Shown piece after piece: positions 1-5,774 of a stretch of DNA of 5,923 nt. Within the stretch, counting starts at the first letter, position 1; each line of letters starts with the position of its first letter. A program made the translations under genes and the position numbers. Location: the NCBI GenBank assembly GCA_934667505.1, contig CAKULY010000048.1, forward strand, positions 1 to 5,923, given 5' to 3'. This stretch comes from an uncultured Treponema sp. GTDB lineage: Bacteria; Spirochaetota; Spirochaetia; Treponematales; Treponemataceae. Below the pieces are notes generated by a model, which did no database searches, was not told the origin of the DNA, and saw nothing but the letters and a program-made list of their open reading frames with translations.

Positions 1-74
1 ATAGGAACGTTGAAATCAACGCGCATGATGATGCGTTTGCCTTTAAGATCAACATCTTTTACTGTCTTAATCAT
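1..74 (-). CDS. pgk: Phosphoglycerate kinase, N-terminal fragment (runs off the left edge)
   Basis: Read leftward from an ATG at 74, the sequence encodes 24 complete residues before the window ends. It begins MIKTVKDV and continues DLKGKRIIMRVDFNVP. This is the hallmark start of phosphoglycerate kinase: the (D)LKGKRVxxRVDFNVP strand-loop that forms the first beta strand and part of the 3-phosphoglycerate site, with Arg18, Asp20 and Asn22 in the expected places. The enzyme interconverts 1,3-bisphosphoglycerate and 3-phosphoglycerate in the cytoplasm, making ATP in glycolysis. A ribosome binding site AGAGGT lies at 85-80, five bases before the start. The gene is transcribed away from the rightward operon, across a 400-base gap. 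Only about 6% of the usual ~400 residues is visible, so nothing can be said about integrity, but this motif is distinctive. Confidence 0.9.
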   Translation of the reverse strand, partial: MIKTVKDVDLKGKRIIMRVDFNVP

Positions 75-401
75 ATTTGACCTCTAAAATTAAAATGTGT
101 CGCACACTAACGACAAAAGTTATATTTGGGCGAAAATCAACCTTTGTAAAACTAAAATTGATTAACTTTTAGTTAAAAACTATATCCCGAAGCACTTGCG
201 CAGTTTGTTTTCCAAACATAACAAAAATTGAAAAATCAACATGGACAATAGCGAGATTGTATAGTTTTTTAACGAAAAACAAGCATCTCTATAATAATTC
301 TATAAAACCCGACTTTCAGCCTATTTAAATAATAATGCTTTTATTACAGAATTGCTAGTATTTTTATTTTCAAGATTTACATGTTTATTGAAATTATTCT
401 C
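75..401. other. Divergent intergenic region between pgk and the DUF3793 operon
   Basis: This is very AT-rich and I see no gene on either strand. It must hold the pgk promoter and leader. Visible structure: TGTCG-N8-CGACA at 98-115, which would lie in the pgk leader; AACTAAAA-N9-TTTTAGTT at 150-174; and GTTTG-N5-CAAAC at 203-217. None is followed by a clear U-run, and in sequence this AT-rich some short inverted repeats are expected by chance. No tRNA, riboswitch or small ORF with a ribosome binding site was recognised. Confidence 0.7.
119..124 (-). promoter_or_regulatory. Possible -10 element for pgk
   Basis: On the minus strand TATAAC lies about 45 bases before the pgk start codon, a plausible leader length. 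The best upstream partner, TTTACA, is 20 bases away, which is too wide for a good sigma-70 -35, so this is only a candidate. No better-spaced pair was found nearer the gene. Confidence 0.25.
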
Positions 402-430
402 TTGACGAAAAAAAAAGTAAATGGTATGTT
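402..430 (+). promoter_or_regulatory. Sigma-70-type promoter with extended -10 for the DUF3793-flavodoxin operon
   Basis: A -35 element TTGACG at 402-407 (5 of 6 to consensus) is separated by exactly 17 bases from a -10 element TATGTT at 425-430 (4 of 6). The -10 is preceded by TGG at 422-424, giving the extended TGnTAT form. The spacer contains a run of nine A residues. Transcription should start near 437-440, leaving a leader of about 37 bases before the ATG at 475. It is the only convincing promoter seen for the six rightward genes. Confidence 0.7.
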
Positions 431-439
431 GATTTTAAT

Positions 440-457
440 AGTTAGCAATAACTAACT
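440..457. promoter_or_regulatory. Operator-like palindrome at the predicted transcription start
   Basis: AGTTAG-CAATAA-CTAACT is a perfect 6-base inverted repeat with a 6-base spacer. A second, nested symmetry, AGTTA-GCAA-TAACT, occupies 440-453. It starts about ten bases after the -10 element, so it covers roughly +1 to +20, where a bound repressor would block RNA polymerase. The GTTAG/CTAAC half-sites recall those of DtxR/IdeR-family metal repressors, but the spacer is wider than in the classic box, so the regulator is an inference. The short stem could alternatively form a weak hairpin in the mRNA leader. Confidence 0.45.
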
Positions 458-474
458 TATAACAAGGAATACTT

Positions 475-1059
475 ATGAGTTTTGATCAAGCATTTATACA
501 TTTAGGTGCTCCGACTTTATGCGGCATAAAACCCGGAAACTTATTTTCCATAAATAAAGATATGCTGCATCACAATGGAAAACTTTTTTCAAAATTTCAA
601 TCAGATTTTTCAAAAGAAGGAATAAAAGTCGCCTTATTAAAAGGCGCTGGCAATAAAATTCTTTTTTTTGTGTACAACGAAAATCTTATAAAAAATCTTA
701 TTTCAGAGCAGAAAACAAAAAACTACCTGCAAGCGAAAGGATATAAATCTTTTGAAAAAATTGACGAAATTCTTTCCGAACTTTTTAAAAAAGTTTGCAA
801 GGAGCAAGACTTTCCACATGAAATTGGAATTTTTTTAGGTTATCCATTAAGCGACGTAATCCAATACGAAAAGAACAAAGGTTCTAATTCGAAATACACA
901 GGATGTTGGAAATCTTACTCAAATGTGGAGTATGCAATAAAAACAAAAGAGCTTTTTAGGAATTGCAGCTTAAAATGTCTGCAATGGTACAACCAGGGAA
1001 GTTCTATTTCAGAATTAAAACAAAAATTTAGTAAACTTAGCGTAAATCAAAACGCTTAA
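475..1059 (+). CDS. DUF3793 family protein, function unknown
   Basis: A 194-residue protein, probably cytoplasmic: no signal peptide or membrane segment is visible. I recognise DUF3793 from its three conserved blocks: HLGAPTLCGIKPGNLF (residues 9-24), a central KVALLKGAGNKILFFVYNENL segment around 51-71, and FPHEIGIFLGYP followed by DV (113-128). These lead into the GCWKSYSNVE block at 143-152. Cysteines lie at 16, 108, 144, 164 and 168. No catalytic role is established for the family. Genes of this family are often beside flavodoxin genes or iron-uptake genes in anaerobes, and here a flavodoxin follows directly, so a role in iron limitation or flavodoxin use is a reasonable guess only. The start is set by AAGGA at 464-468, six bases before the ATG. 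It is the first gene after the promoter at 402-430. Confidence 0.85.
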   Translation: MSFDQAFIHLGAPTLCGIKPGNLFSINKDMLHHNGKLFSKFQSDFSKEGIKVALLKGAGNKILFFVYNENLIKNLISEQKTKNYLQAKGYKSFEKIDEILSELFKKVCKEQDFPHEIGIFLGYPLSDVIQYEKNKGSNSKYTGCWKSYSNVEYAIKTKELFRNCSLKCLQWYNQGSSISELKQKFSKLSVNQNA

Positions 1060-1078
1060 AATAAAATTAAAATAATAG

Positions 1079-1132
1079 AAGGGAAAATAAAAACATCCGG
1101 AAATGGCGTCAGTTTTTATATTTGCTTTCTAA
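1079..1132 (+). repeat. Palindromic repeat copy 1, truncated, between DUF3793 and flavodoxin genes
   Basis: An 8-base stem, ATAAAAAC at 1087-1094 with GTTTTTAT at 1112-1119, encloses a 17-base loop containing CCGGAAATGGCGTC. The same element, with CCGAAAATGGCGTC in the loop, recurs at 5775-5813. After the stem, ATTTGCTTTCT at 1120-1130 looks like a collapsed form of the second hairpin in the other copies (AGTTTGC...CTTTCT with the middle missing). The hairpin lacks a separate U-run, so it would terminate weakly. It ends immediately before the flavodoxin ribosome binding site and could modulate expression of the following genes. A 9-codon reading frame, MASVFIFAF, crosses it (1103-1132). Confidence 0.65.
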
Positions 1133-1137
1133 AGGGG
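1132..1137 (+). promoter_or_regulatory. Ribosome binding site fixing the flavodoxin start
   Basis: AAGGGG lies five bases before the ATG at 1143. The in-frame TTG at 1122 would add seven residues (MLSKGEK) that lie inside the repeat and include this site itself, so it is rejected. Confidence 0.8.
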
Positions 1138-1142
1138 AAAAA

Positions 1143-1562
1143 ATGAAAATATCTATCGTTTATGCTTCAACAACTGGAAACACTGAAAAAATGGCTTTGC
1201 TCATAAAAGAAGGAGCAGAATCTAAAGGCGCAGAAACTTATTTTTCAACTGCAGAAAATGCAAATTCAACTGAGGTTTTAAATTCAGATGTAATTCTTTT
1301 GGGAAGTCCTGCAATGGGAGATGAAGTGCTTGAAGACTCTGTAGAAGAATTTTTTACAGGAATTGAAAACTCTTTAAGTGGAAAAAAAGTTGGAATATTC
1401 GGTTCTTATGACTGGGGCGACGGCCAATGGCTTAGAGATTGGGAAGCACGTTTAAATGCTGCAGGAGCAATTCTTATCCAAGAACCTTTAGCCGTAAACT
1501 TAGAGCCAAACGATGAAGATTGTGAAAAATGCCGTGCATTTGGCGAAAAAGCTCTCTCATAA
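1143..1562 (+). CDS. Short-chain flavodoxin
   Basis: A 139-residue soluble FMN-binding electron carrier, about the usual length for short-chain flavodoxins. The phosphate-binding loop is STTGNTEKM at residues 9-17, after the first beta strand MKISIVYA. The other two FMN loops are visible: GSPAMGDEVLED, matching the GxPxxGDE form, and GSYDWGDGQWLRDWEARL, with an aromatic residue expected to stack on the flavin. The protein is strongly acidic, as expected for one that docks on redox partners. Flavodoxins commonly replace ferredoxin when iron is scarce, and the DUF3793 gene upstream fits that setting, but no partner enzyme is in view. The gene lies 83 bases after the DUF3793 gene, across a hairpin repeat, and only 18 bases before the ABC ATPase gene. 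CEKC near the C-terminus is noted; no metal role is claimed. Confidence 0.92.
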   Translation: MKISIVYASTTGNTEKMALLIKEGAESKGAETYFSTAENANSTEVLNSDVILLGSPAMGDEVLEDSVEEFFTGIENSLSGKKVGIFGSYDWGDGQWLRDWEARLNAAGAILIQEPLAVNLEPNDEDCEKCRAFGEKALS

Positions 1563-1580
1563 AAGTTTCGGTGGTAATTT

Positions 1581-2327
1581 ATGGAAAAGATTTTACAAAT
1601 TCAAGATGTAAAAAAAATCTATCTTGTTGATTCGTCTAAAAAAAAGAAGATTAAGAAAAATTTACCTGAATCGACTATTGAAGTTCATGCGCTAGATGGA
1701 GTTTCTGCAGATATTGAAAAAGGTGAATTTACAGCGATTGCAGGACCTTCCGGTTCTGGAAAAACAACTCTTTTAAACTTAATTGGATGTTTGGATTCTA
1801 TAACAGAAGGTCATATTTTTCTTGAAGGCAACGACATTGCGACCATGAATCAAAAGCAAAAAACTTTACTCCGCCGCGAGAAAATAGGTTTTGTATTCCA
1901 AAGTTACAATCTTATTCCTGTTCTGACTGCCCAAGAAAATGTAGAAATGGCTCTTCTTTTATTGAATAAATTTTCAAAGGAAGAAATTAAAGAAAAATCT
2001 TGGAACATGCTCAAAGAAGTCGGTCTTGACGGTTTGCAAGACCGAACGCCTTCAAGACTTTCTGGAGGGCAGCAGCAAAGAATTTCAATTGCGCGCGCGC
2101 TTGTAAAAGAACCTGCTGTAGTCTTAGCAGACGAGCCGACGGCAAATTTGGACTCAAAAAACAGCAAAATGATTCTTGAGCTTATGAAAGAGCTAAACGA
2201 AAAACACAATGTAACCTGTATATTTTCAACACACGATCAGCTTGTTATGCAAACGGTTAGAAGAATTATTAGAATTCGCGACGGTAAGATTGAAAATTTA
2301 AACGCTCCGATTCCAGCTGGAAAATAA
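1581..2327 (+). CDS. ABC transporter ATP-binding protein, LolD/MacB type
   Basis: A 248-residue cytoplasmic ATPase with every catalytic element: Walker A GPSGSGKTT (55-63), Q-loop Gln107 in FVFQSYNLIP, signature LSGGQQQR (160-167), Walker B VVLADEP with Glu185, D-loop NLD (189-191) and H-loop His218 in STHD. The HALDGVSADIEKGEFTAIAG lead-in and the LSGGQQQR/ADEPTANLDS segments are typical of the LolD/MacB/FtsE group, which powers FtsX-like permeases by a mechanotransmission mechanism rather than classical import. Two such permease genes follow directly. An unusual lysine-rich insert (SSKKKKIKKNLPES, about 18-31) sits between the first strand and the conserved HALDGV segment. The start is preceded by GGTGG at 1570-1574. 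It begins 18 bases after the flavodoxin stop, so co-transcription is likely. Substrate cannot be told from the ATPase; lipoprotein, peptide or drug export are all possible. Confidence 0.93.
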   Translation: MEKILQIQDVKKIYLVDSSKKKKIKKNLPESTIEVHALDGVSADIEKGEFTAIAGPSGSGKTTLLNLIGCLDSITEGHIFLEGNDIATMNQKQKTLLRREKIGFVFQSYNLIPVLTAQENVEMALLLLNKFSKEEIKEKSWNMLKEVGLDGLQDRTPSRLSGGQQQRISIARALVKEPAVVLADEPTANLDSKNSKMILELMKELNEKHNVTCIFSTHDQLVMQTVRRIIRIRDGKIENLNAPIPAGK

Positions 2328-2349
2328 ACTTGCATTGCAAACTTTTTAA
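2328..2349 (+). repeat. Possible degenerate copy of the GTTTGC palindromic repeat
   Basis: In the 32-base gap before the first permease gene, ACTTGCATTGCAAACTTTTTAAG has the right arm of the repeat seen at 4969-4990 (GCAAACTT followed by T-rich sequence). The left arm is altered, leaving only TTGC-ATT-GCAA paired. Its position just before a ribosome binding site matches the other copies. The match is short and could be chance. Confidence 0.35.
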
Positions 2350-2353
2350 GGGA
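2348..2353 (+). promoter_or_regulatory. Ribosome binding site fixing the first permease start
   Basis: AAGGGA is six bases before the ATG at 2360. The in-frame TTG at 2330 would add ten residues (MHCKLFKGKI) encoded by spacer and by this site, and it has no binding site of its own. Confidence 0.8.
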
Positions 2354-2359
2354 AAAATT

Positions 2360-3637
2360 ATGATTCTGAAAATGGCTTGGAAAAATATGCTTCGTTACAA
2401 AAGGCGAAGTCTAATTACTGCAAGCGCAGTGGCTTTTGGTGTAATTTTTACAGTGCTGTTTGATGCGCTGATTTACGGCATCGCAAATGAAACTGATATA
2501 AATCTTTTAAACTACGAATGTTCAGGAGTTAAGTTTTTTGCAAAAGGATACTTTGAAAAAATAGAAGAGCTTCCAATTGACTATTTAATAGAAAAAAAAG
2601 ATGTTGAACTTATAACAAATTATTTAAATAGCGAAAAAATACCCTGCACTCCAGAACTTGCTAGCGAATGTGAAATCTTCTTTAACGAAGACTACTTTGA
2701 AGCGTCAGGAAGCATAACGGGAGCTCTCATAGGGATTGACCCTATTAAGACGAAATCTGTTTACAAGCTGCATGAAAGCATAAGAAGCGGTACTTGGCTT
2801 GAAAAAAATGCTGATGAGCCATATTGCTCTGGCGTTGTTGTGGGAAGCTGGATTGCCGACGATATGAATGCTCAGTTAGGCTACTACATAACTGTGCAAT
2901 GCAAAGGACGCGGCGGTTTTACACAAACTATGGATGTTCCTATCGTTGGAATTCTTCACTGTCCAGATACCACAATCAATTCAAACTACATTTTTATGGA
3001 TATAAACTATCTTGACGAAATGCTTGAAATGGACGGAGCCGTTACCGCCATCGATGCAGGATTAGGAAGCCGTTTTAATGTAGACCAAAATATCGAAAAA
3101 CTAAAAAAAGATTTGCAAGAAACACAGCTTCTTTCAAAAACGAATGCAGAACTTAAAACCTGGAGAGAAATAAACAAAGACAGCATGAATATACAAAGTT
3201 TTTACACGCTTGTAACAGATATTCTTATGCTGTTTATGTTTGTAATAGCCGCAGTCGGAATAAGCAATACAATGCTGATGTCTGTTATTGAAAGAAAAAA
3301 TGAAATTGCTATGCTAAAGGCAATGGGATATTCTTCTGGCTACATAAAAAGGCTTTTTATGTGCGAAGGCGTTTCAATTGGAATTGTAGGTTGTATTCTT
3401 GGCTTTGCAGTGGCTTGCATTCTAAATATTCCTATGAGCACAGTTGGAATCAATATCGGCGGGCTTTTAGACGATGTAGACATGGGATTTAGAATCAACA
3501 ATATTGTTCGCTCTGCATGGGATCCTGTTGGATTTGTAAAAGTAACAGCAGGCGCATTGATAACCGCTGGAATTGCTGCAATCATTCCAACAGTTTCTAT
3601 TGTAAAAAAGGAAATAGCAGATATTTTTAAGAACTAA
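2360..3637 (+). CDS. FtsX/MacB-like ABC transporter permease, first of two
   Basis: A 425-residue inner-membrane protein with the four-helix MacB/LolC/LolE layout. A short cytoplasmic start, MAWKNMLRYKRRS, precedes TM1 (about 17-40). A large periplasmic domain spans about 41-280. TM2 (284-306), TM3 (334-356) and TM4 (394-415) follow. The conserved FtsX-type coupling segment after TM2, NTMLMSVIERKNEIAMLKAMGYS, marks the site that meets the ATPase. The periplasmic part holds GxVVGSWIADDMNAQLGYYITVQ, a usual MacB-like periplasmic core pattern. Its C-terminus ends PTVSIVKKEIADIFKN in place of the common PARxAxxxxPxEALR tail, which the second permease keeps. Five cysteines lie in the periplasmic part (54, 96, 104, 156, 181) plus one at 201. 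It probably pairs with the next gene product as a heterodimer on the LolD-like ATPase. Exported cargo is unknown. Confidence 0.88.
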   Translation: MILKMAWKNMLRYKRRSLITASAVAFGVIFTVLFDALIYGIANETDINLLNYECSGVKFFAKGYFEKIEELPIDYLIEKKDVELITNYLNSEKIPCTPELASECEIFFNEDYFEASGSITGALIGIDPIKTKSVYKLHESIRSGTWLEKNADEPYCSGVVVGSWIADDMNAQLGYYITVQCKGRGGFTQTMDVPIVGILHCPDTTINSNYIFMDINYLDEMLEMDGAVTAIDAGLGSRFNVDQNIEKLKKDLQETQLLSKTNAELKTWREINKDSMNIQSFYTLVTDILMLFMFVIAAVGISNTMLMSVIERKNEIAMLKAMGYSSGYIKRLFMCEGVSIGIVGCILGFAVACILNIPMSTVGINIGGLLDDVDMGFRINNIVRSAWDPVGFVKVTAGALITAGIAAIIPTVSIVKKEIADIFKN

Positions 3638-3650
3638 AAATTTGCAAAGG
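3638..3650 (+). repeat. Possible minimal remnant of the palindromic repeat
   Basis: The 20-base gap between the permease genes contains AAATTTGCAAAGG, with the self-complementary core TTTGCAAA at 3641-3648, overlapping the ribosome binding site AAAGG at 3646-3650. It may be a collapsed GTTTGC...GCAAAC element, but eight bases is too little to be sure. Confidence 0.2.
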
Positions 3651-3657
3651 TAAAAAC

Positions 3658-4932
3658 ATGAATAAAATCGGAAGTATAAAATTAATATTTCAACTGGCCT
3701 GGAAAAATATTTTAAGAAACAAAAGGCGTACAATCCTTTCTGGCTTAGCGCTTTTTTTAGTAACGCTGATAATTGATGTCTATATGGCGACAGAATATGG
3801 TTCCTTAGATGACATGAAATACAATTTTACTCACAACGAGCTTGGCGTAATACGCGTTAGAAATCCTTTGTACACAGAAAATGAAAGAATTACTCCGCTA
3901 AATCTGTATGTAGAAGACACAAATTCTGTAATCCAAGAAATAAAAAAAATTCCTCACGTAATAAACGCGCTTCCTAAAATTTCAACAGCAGTTGCAGTTT
4001 ATAAAAATGGAGAAACAAAAGCCTGCCCAATTTATGGAGTGGATTTCAAAAACGGATATAATCTTTCTGATAAGGATAATCAAATTTTGGAAGGAAGTCT
4101 CGAAACTGTTACAGGCGAAAATCCTGAGAAAAACGTAGTTGTTTCCAAAAACTTTTCGCAAAAATATGAACTTCATGCGGGCGACAAATTTACGTTTATG
4201 ACAAGAACCGCTGGCAATGGAACAAACGGCTGCACAGTTAAAATCAGTGCAGTTGTAAGTTTTGCAGATAGCGATTATTCAGGAAGCGTAATTTTGATGG
4301 ACTTCTATACTCTTTCAAAACTACTGCGAATGCATGGAAACGCAGCAGAAATTCTTGTTATAACAGATGACTGGGAAAACGAAGAGCTTACAGAAAATGT
4401 TATTCTGCAAATGGAAAAAAATGAATTAATTAAAAATCTTGAAATTCTTCCTTGGTACAGAGGGAATACTTTGTATGCGATTTTTAGATACGCAGATGTG
4501 ATGTATGGTATTATGGCGTTCATATTCTTTTTGCTTTCTGCAATTGTAATCTTTAACAGCACACTTATGAGCGTAATGGAACGAAAAAAAGAAATTGGAA
4601 GTTTGCTTTCACTTGGAATGGGACCTCATACGGTCGTAATTCTATTTCTTATGGAAACTGTTATAATTTCTGCAATCGCAGCTGGAATTGCAACTCTAAT
4701 TTCATCAGTGATTATAACAATCGCTTATCATACTGGAATAGACCTTTCCGGTTCTGTTTACAGTTCTATGGAAGGCTTCAATGTAAAACTAATGCTTTAT
4801 CCACACTTGGGGCTAAAACATTATATAGAATTCTTTGTTATGGGTTTTCTAACAGCGGTTATTGCAAGTATAATTCCTGCAAGAATGGCATTAAAAGTTC
4901 AACCAGCAGAAGCACTGCGCTCAGAAAACTAA
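3658..4932 (+). CDS. FtsX/MacB-like ABC transporter permease, second of two
   Basis: A 424-residue inner-membrane protein with the same design as its upstream neighbour. The cytoplasmic lead FQLAWKNILRNKRRT (11-25) precedes TM1 (about 26-45) and a periplasmic domain (about 46-278). TM2 (280-303), TM3 (325-355) and TM4 (388-408) follow. The coupling segment NSTLMSVMERKKEIGSLLSLG (300-320) is canonical, and the tail IPARMALKVQPAEALRSEN keeps the standard PARxA...PxEALR ending. The periplasmic part includes VVVSKNFSQKYELHAGDKFTF, the usual 'is placed under membrane, G-D-x-F' pattern of MacB_PCD domains. The similar N-terminal LAWKN-LRNKRR and coupling motifs suggest the two permeases arose by an old duplication, but the rest has diverged. 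The ribosome binding site AAAGG ends seven bases before the ATG. It likely forms a heterodimer with the first permease. Confidence 0.9.
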   Translation: MNKIGSIKLIFQLAWKNILRNKRRTILSGLALFLVTLIIDVYMATEYGSLDDMKYNFTHNELGVIRVRNPLYTENERITPLNLYVEDTNSVIQEIKKIPHVINALPKISTAVAVYKNGETKACPIYGVDFKNGYNLSDKDNQILEGSLETVTGENPEKNVVVSKNFSQKYELHAGDKFTFMTRTAGNGTNGCTVKISAVVSFADSDYSGSVILMDFYTLSKLLRMHGNAAEILVITDDWENEELTENVILQMEKNELIKNLEILPWYRGNTLYAIFRYADVMYGIMAFIFFLLSAIVIFNSTLMSVMERKKEIGSLLSLGMGPHTVVILFLMETVIISAIAAGIATLISSVIITIAYHTGIDLSGSVYSSMEGFNVKLMLYPHLGLKHYIEFFVMGFLTAVIASIIPARMALKVQPAEALRSEN

Positions 4933-4939
4933 ATATACT

Positions 4940-4994
4940 ATGAAAATTGCTTCAATTTTCATCTTTTTAAGTTTGCGTTGCAAACTTTCTTATC
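4940..4994 (+). repeat. Palindromic repeat copy 2: two hairpins before the LolA-like gene
   Basis: The first hairpin is ATGAAAATTG-CTT-CAATTTTCAT at 4940-4962, a perfect 10-base stem followed by CTTTTT, which could act as a weak terminator or attenuator. The second is AAGTTTGC-GTT-GCAAACTT at 4969-4987, then TCTTATC. Positions 4946-4994 align without gaps to 5794-5842 with 41 of 49 bases identical (my hand count). The element ends one base before the strong ribosome binding site of the next gene, so folding could affect its translation or mRNA stability. Confidence 0.75.
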
Positions 4995-4995
4995 G

Positions 4996-5001
4996 AGGAG
5001 G
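4996..5001 (+). promoter_or_regulatory. Strong ribosome binding site fixing the LolA-like start
   Basis: AGGAGG, a full match to the Shine-Dalgarno core, ends four bases before the ATG at 5006. This rules out the in-frame ATG at 4940, whose extra 22 residues would be encoded by the hairpin repeat and would displace the signal peptide. Confidence 0.9.
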
Positions 5002-5005
5002 TAAT

Positions 5006-5755
5006 ATGAAAAAAAATAAAAAAATTCTTTGTTCTGTATTTTTGACATTCGCAGCGACACTTTTCGCGCAAACATCGAAATTTTCTATAGAACAAATCAT
5101 GAACAGTTACGACAAGAACAAGTTGTACGAAACTGGCAGAATGAGTGCAAAAATCGAAGTAAAAGACAAGTTTGGCACGACATACAACTACTTTGAAAGT
5201 TTTGCAAAAAGAAACGGCGATACCTTAATCACCGTCACAGAAGGTCCAGACGCAGGTCAAAAAATCTTGCGCTTAAAAGATTCTGTCTATCTTTTTTATC
5301 CAGATGCAGAAGAAGTAATCAGACTTCAAGGAAGCGCTTTAAAAGATTCCATTATGGGTTCTGATTTTACTTATGAAGATCTTACAGGCGATAATTCTAT
5401 TTTGAACAACTATTCTGGAGAACTTATAGCAGAAGAAACAATTGACGGCATAGAATGTTACCACGTTATGTTAACTGCAAAGAACAGAAAACAGTTGTAC
5501 CAAAAACAAGAATTATGGCTTGACAAAAAAACTTATGCAACAGTAAAAGAAATTGACTACAGCGCAAGCGGAAAAGCACTAAACGAAAGCCGTTTTTACG
5601 ATATTAAAAACTTTGATGGCCACTGGATTTCGGTGAAAAGCGTTACTAAAAATCTTCTAAAGAAAAACAGCGAGACCACAATGTATATATCTTCAGTAGA
5701 GATAGACAAACCTATTGCGGAAAAACTTTTCAGTGTTTCGGAACTTAGTTATTAA
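5006..5755 (+). CDS. Secreted outer-membrane lipoprotein-sorting (LolA-like, PF17131-type) protein
   Basis: A 249-residue protein with a clear Sec signal peptide: MKKNKKI, a hydrophobic stretch to about residue 20, and a likely signal peptidase I cut after LFA (21/22). There is no lipobox cysteine, so the mature form should be a soluble periplasmic protein. The body resembles the LolA_like family: GQKILRLKDSVYLFYPDAEEVIRL (about 84-107), then the hallmark GSALKDSIMGSDFTYEDL (109-126), followed by DGIECYHV, QELWLDKKTY and a final ELFSVSE-like segment (LFSVSEL, 241-247). Relatives fold as a curved beta sheet that holds lipid or acyl chains, and are often encoded with MacB-type permeases, as here. 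It probably receives cargo from the transporter or carries it to the outer membrane. It lies 73 bases after the second permease gene, across a hairpin repeat. Cargo identity is not shown by sequence. Confidence 0.88.
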   Translation: MKKNKKILCSVFLTFAATLFAQTSKFSIEQIMNSYDKNKLYETGRMSAKIEVKDKFGTTYNYFESFAKRNGDTLITVTEGPDAGQKILRLKDSVYLFYPDAEEVIRLQGSALKDSIMGSDFTYEDLTGDNSILNNYSGELIAEETIDGIECYHVMLTAKNRKQLYQKQELWLDKKTYATVKEIDYSASGKALNESRFYDIKNFDGHWISVKSVTKNLLKKNSETTMYISSVEIDKPIAEKLFSVSELSY

Positions 5756-5774
5756 AGCTCTGCAAAAAGGAGCT
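5756..5774 (+). other. Short hairpin just after the LolA-like stop codon
   Basis: AGCTC-N9-GAGCT at 5756-5760 and 5770-5774 forms a 5-base stem starting at the base after the stop. It is too short and lacks a U-run for termination. The right arm overlaps AAGGAG (5767-5772), which looks like a ribosome binding site with no well-spaced start codon. Confidence 0.3.

Noticed and set aside
1037..1059. Hairpin at the end of the DUF3793 gene as a terminator
   Set aside because: TTA-GCGT pairs with ACGC-T-TAA only through a bulge, within coding sequence and without a U-run.
1122..1142. TTG start adding MLSKGEK to the flavodoxin
   Set aside because: These codons lie in the hairpin repeat and cover the ribosome binding site; the protein begins properly at MKISIVYAS from 1143.
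1904..2209. Minus-strand open frame opposite the ABC ATPase
   Set aside because: It mirrors a strongly conserved ATPase coding region, has no recognisable domain and shows no ribosome binding site.
2330..2359. TTG start adding ten residues to the first permease
   Set aside because: The extension covers the ribosome binding site AAGGGA and has no site of its own; the family-typical start is MILKMAWKN.
2824..3015. Small plus-strand open frame inside the first permease gene
   Set aside because: It is an out-of-frame shadow of the well-supported permease frame, with no independent start signal.
3340..3733. Two overlapping minus-strand open frames opposite the permease junction
   Set aside because: They lie antisense to conserved transmembrane coding sequence, show low-complexity composition and match no family I know.
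4940..5005. Upstream ATG giving the LolA-like protein a 22-residue extension
   Set aside because: The extension is encoded by a palindromic repeat and precedes a consensus AGGAGG and a normal signal peptide starting at 5006.
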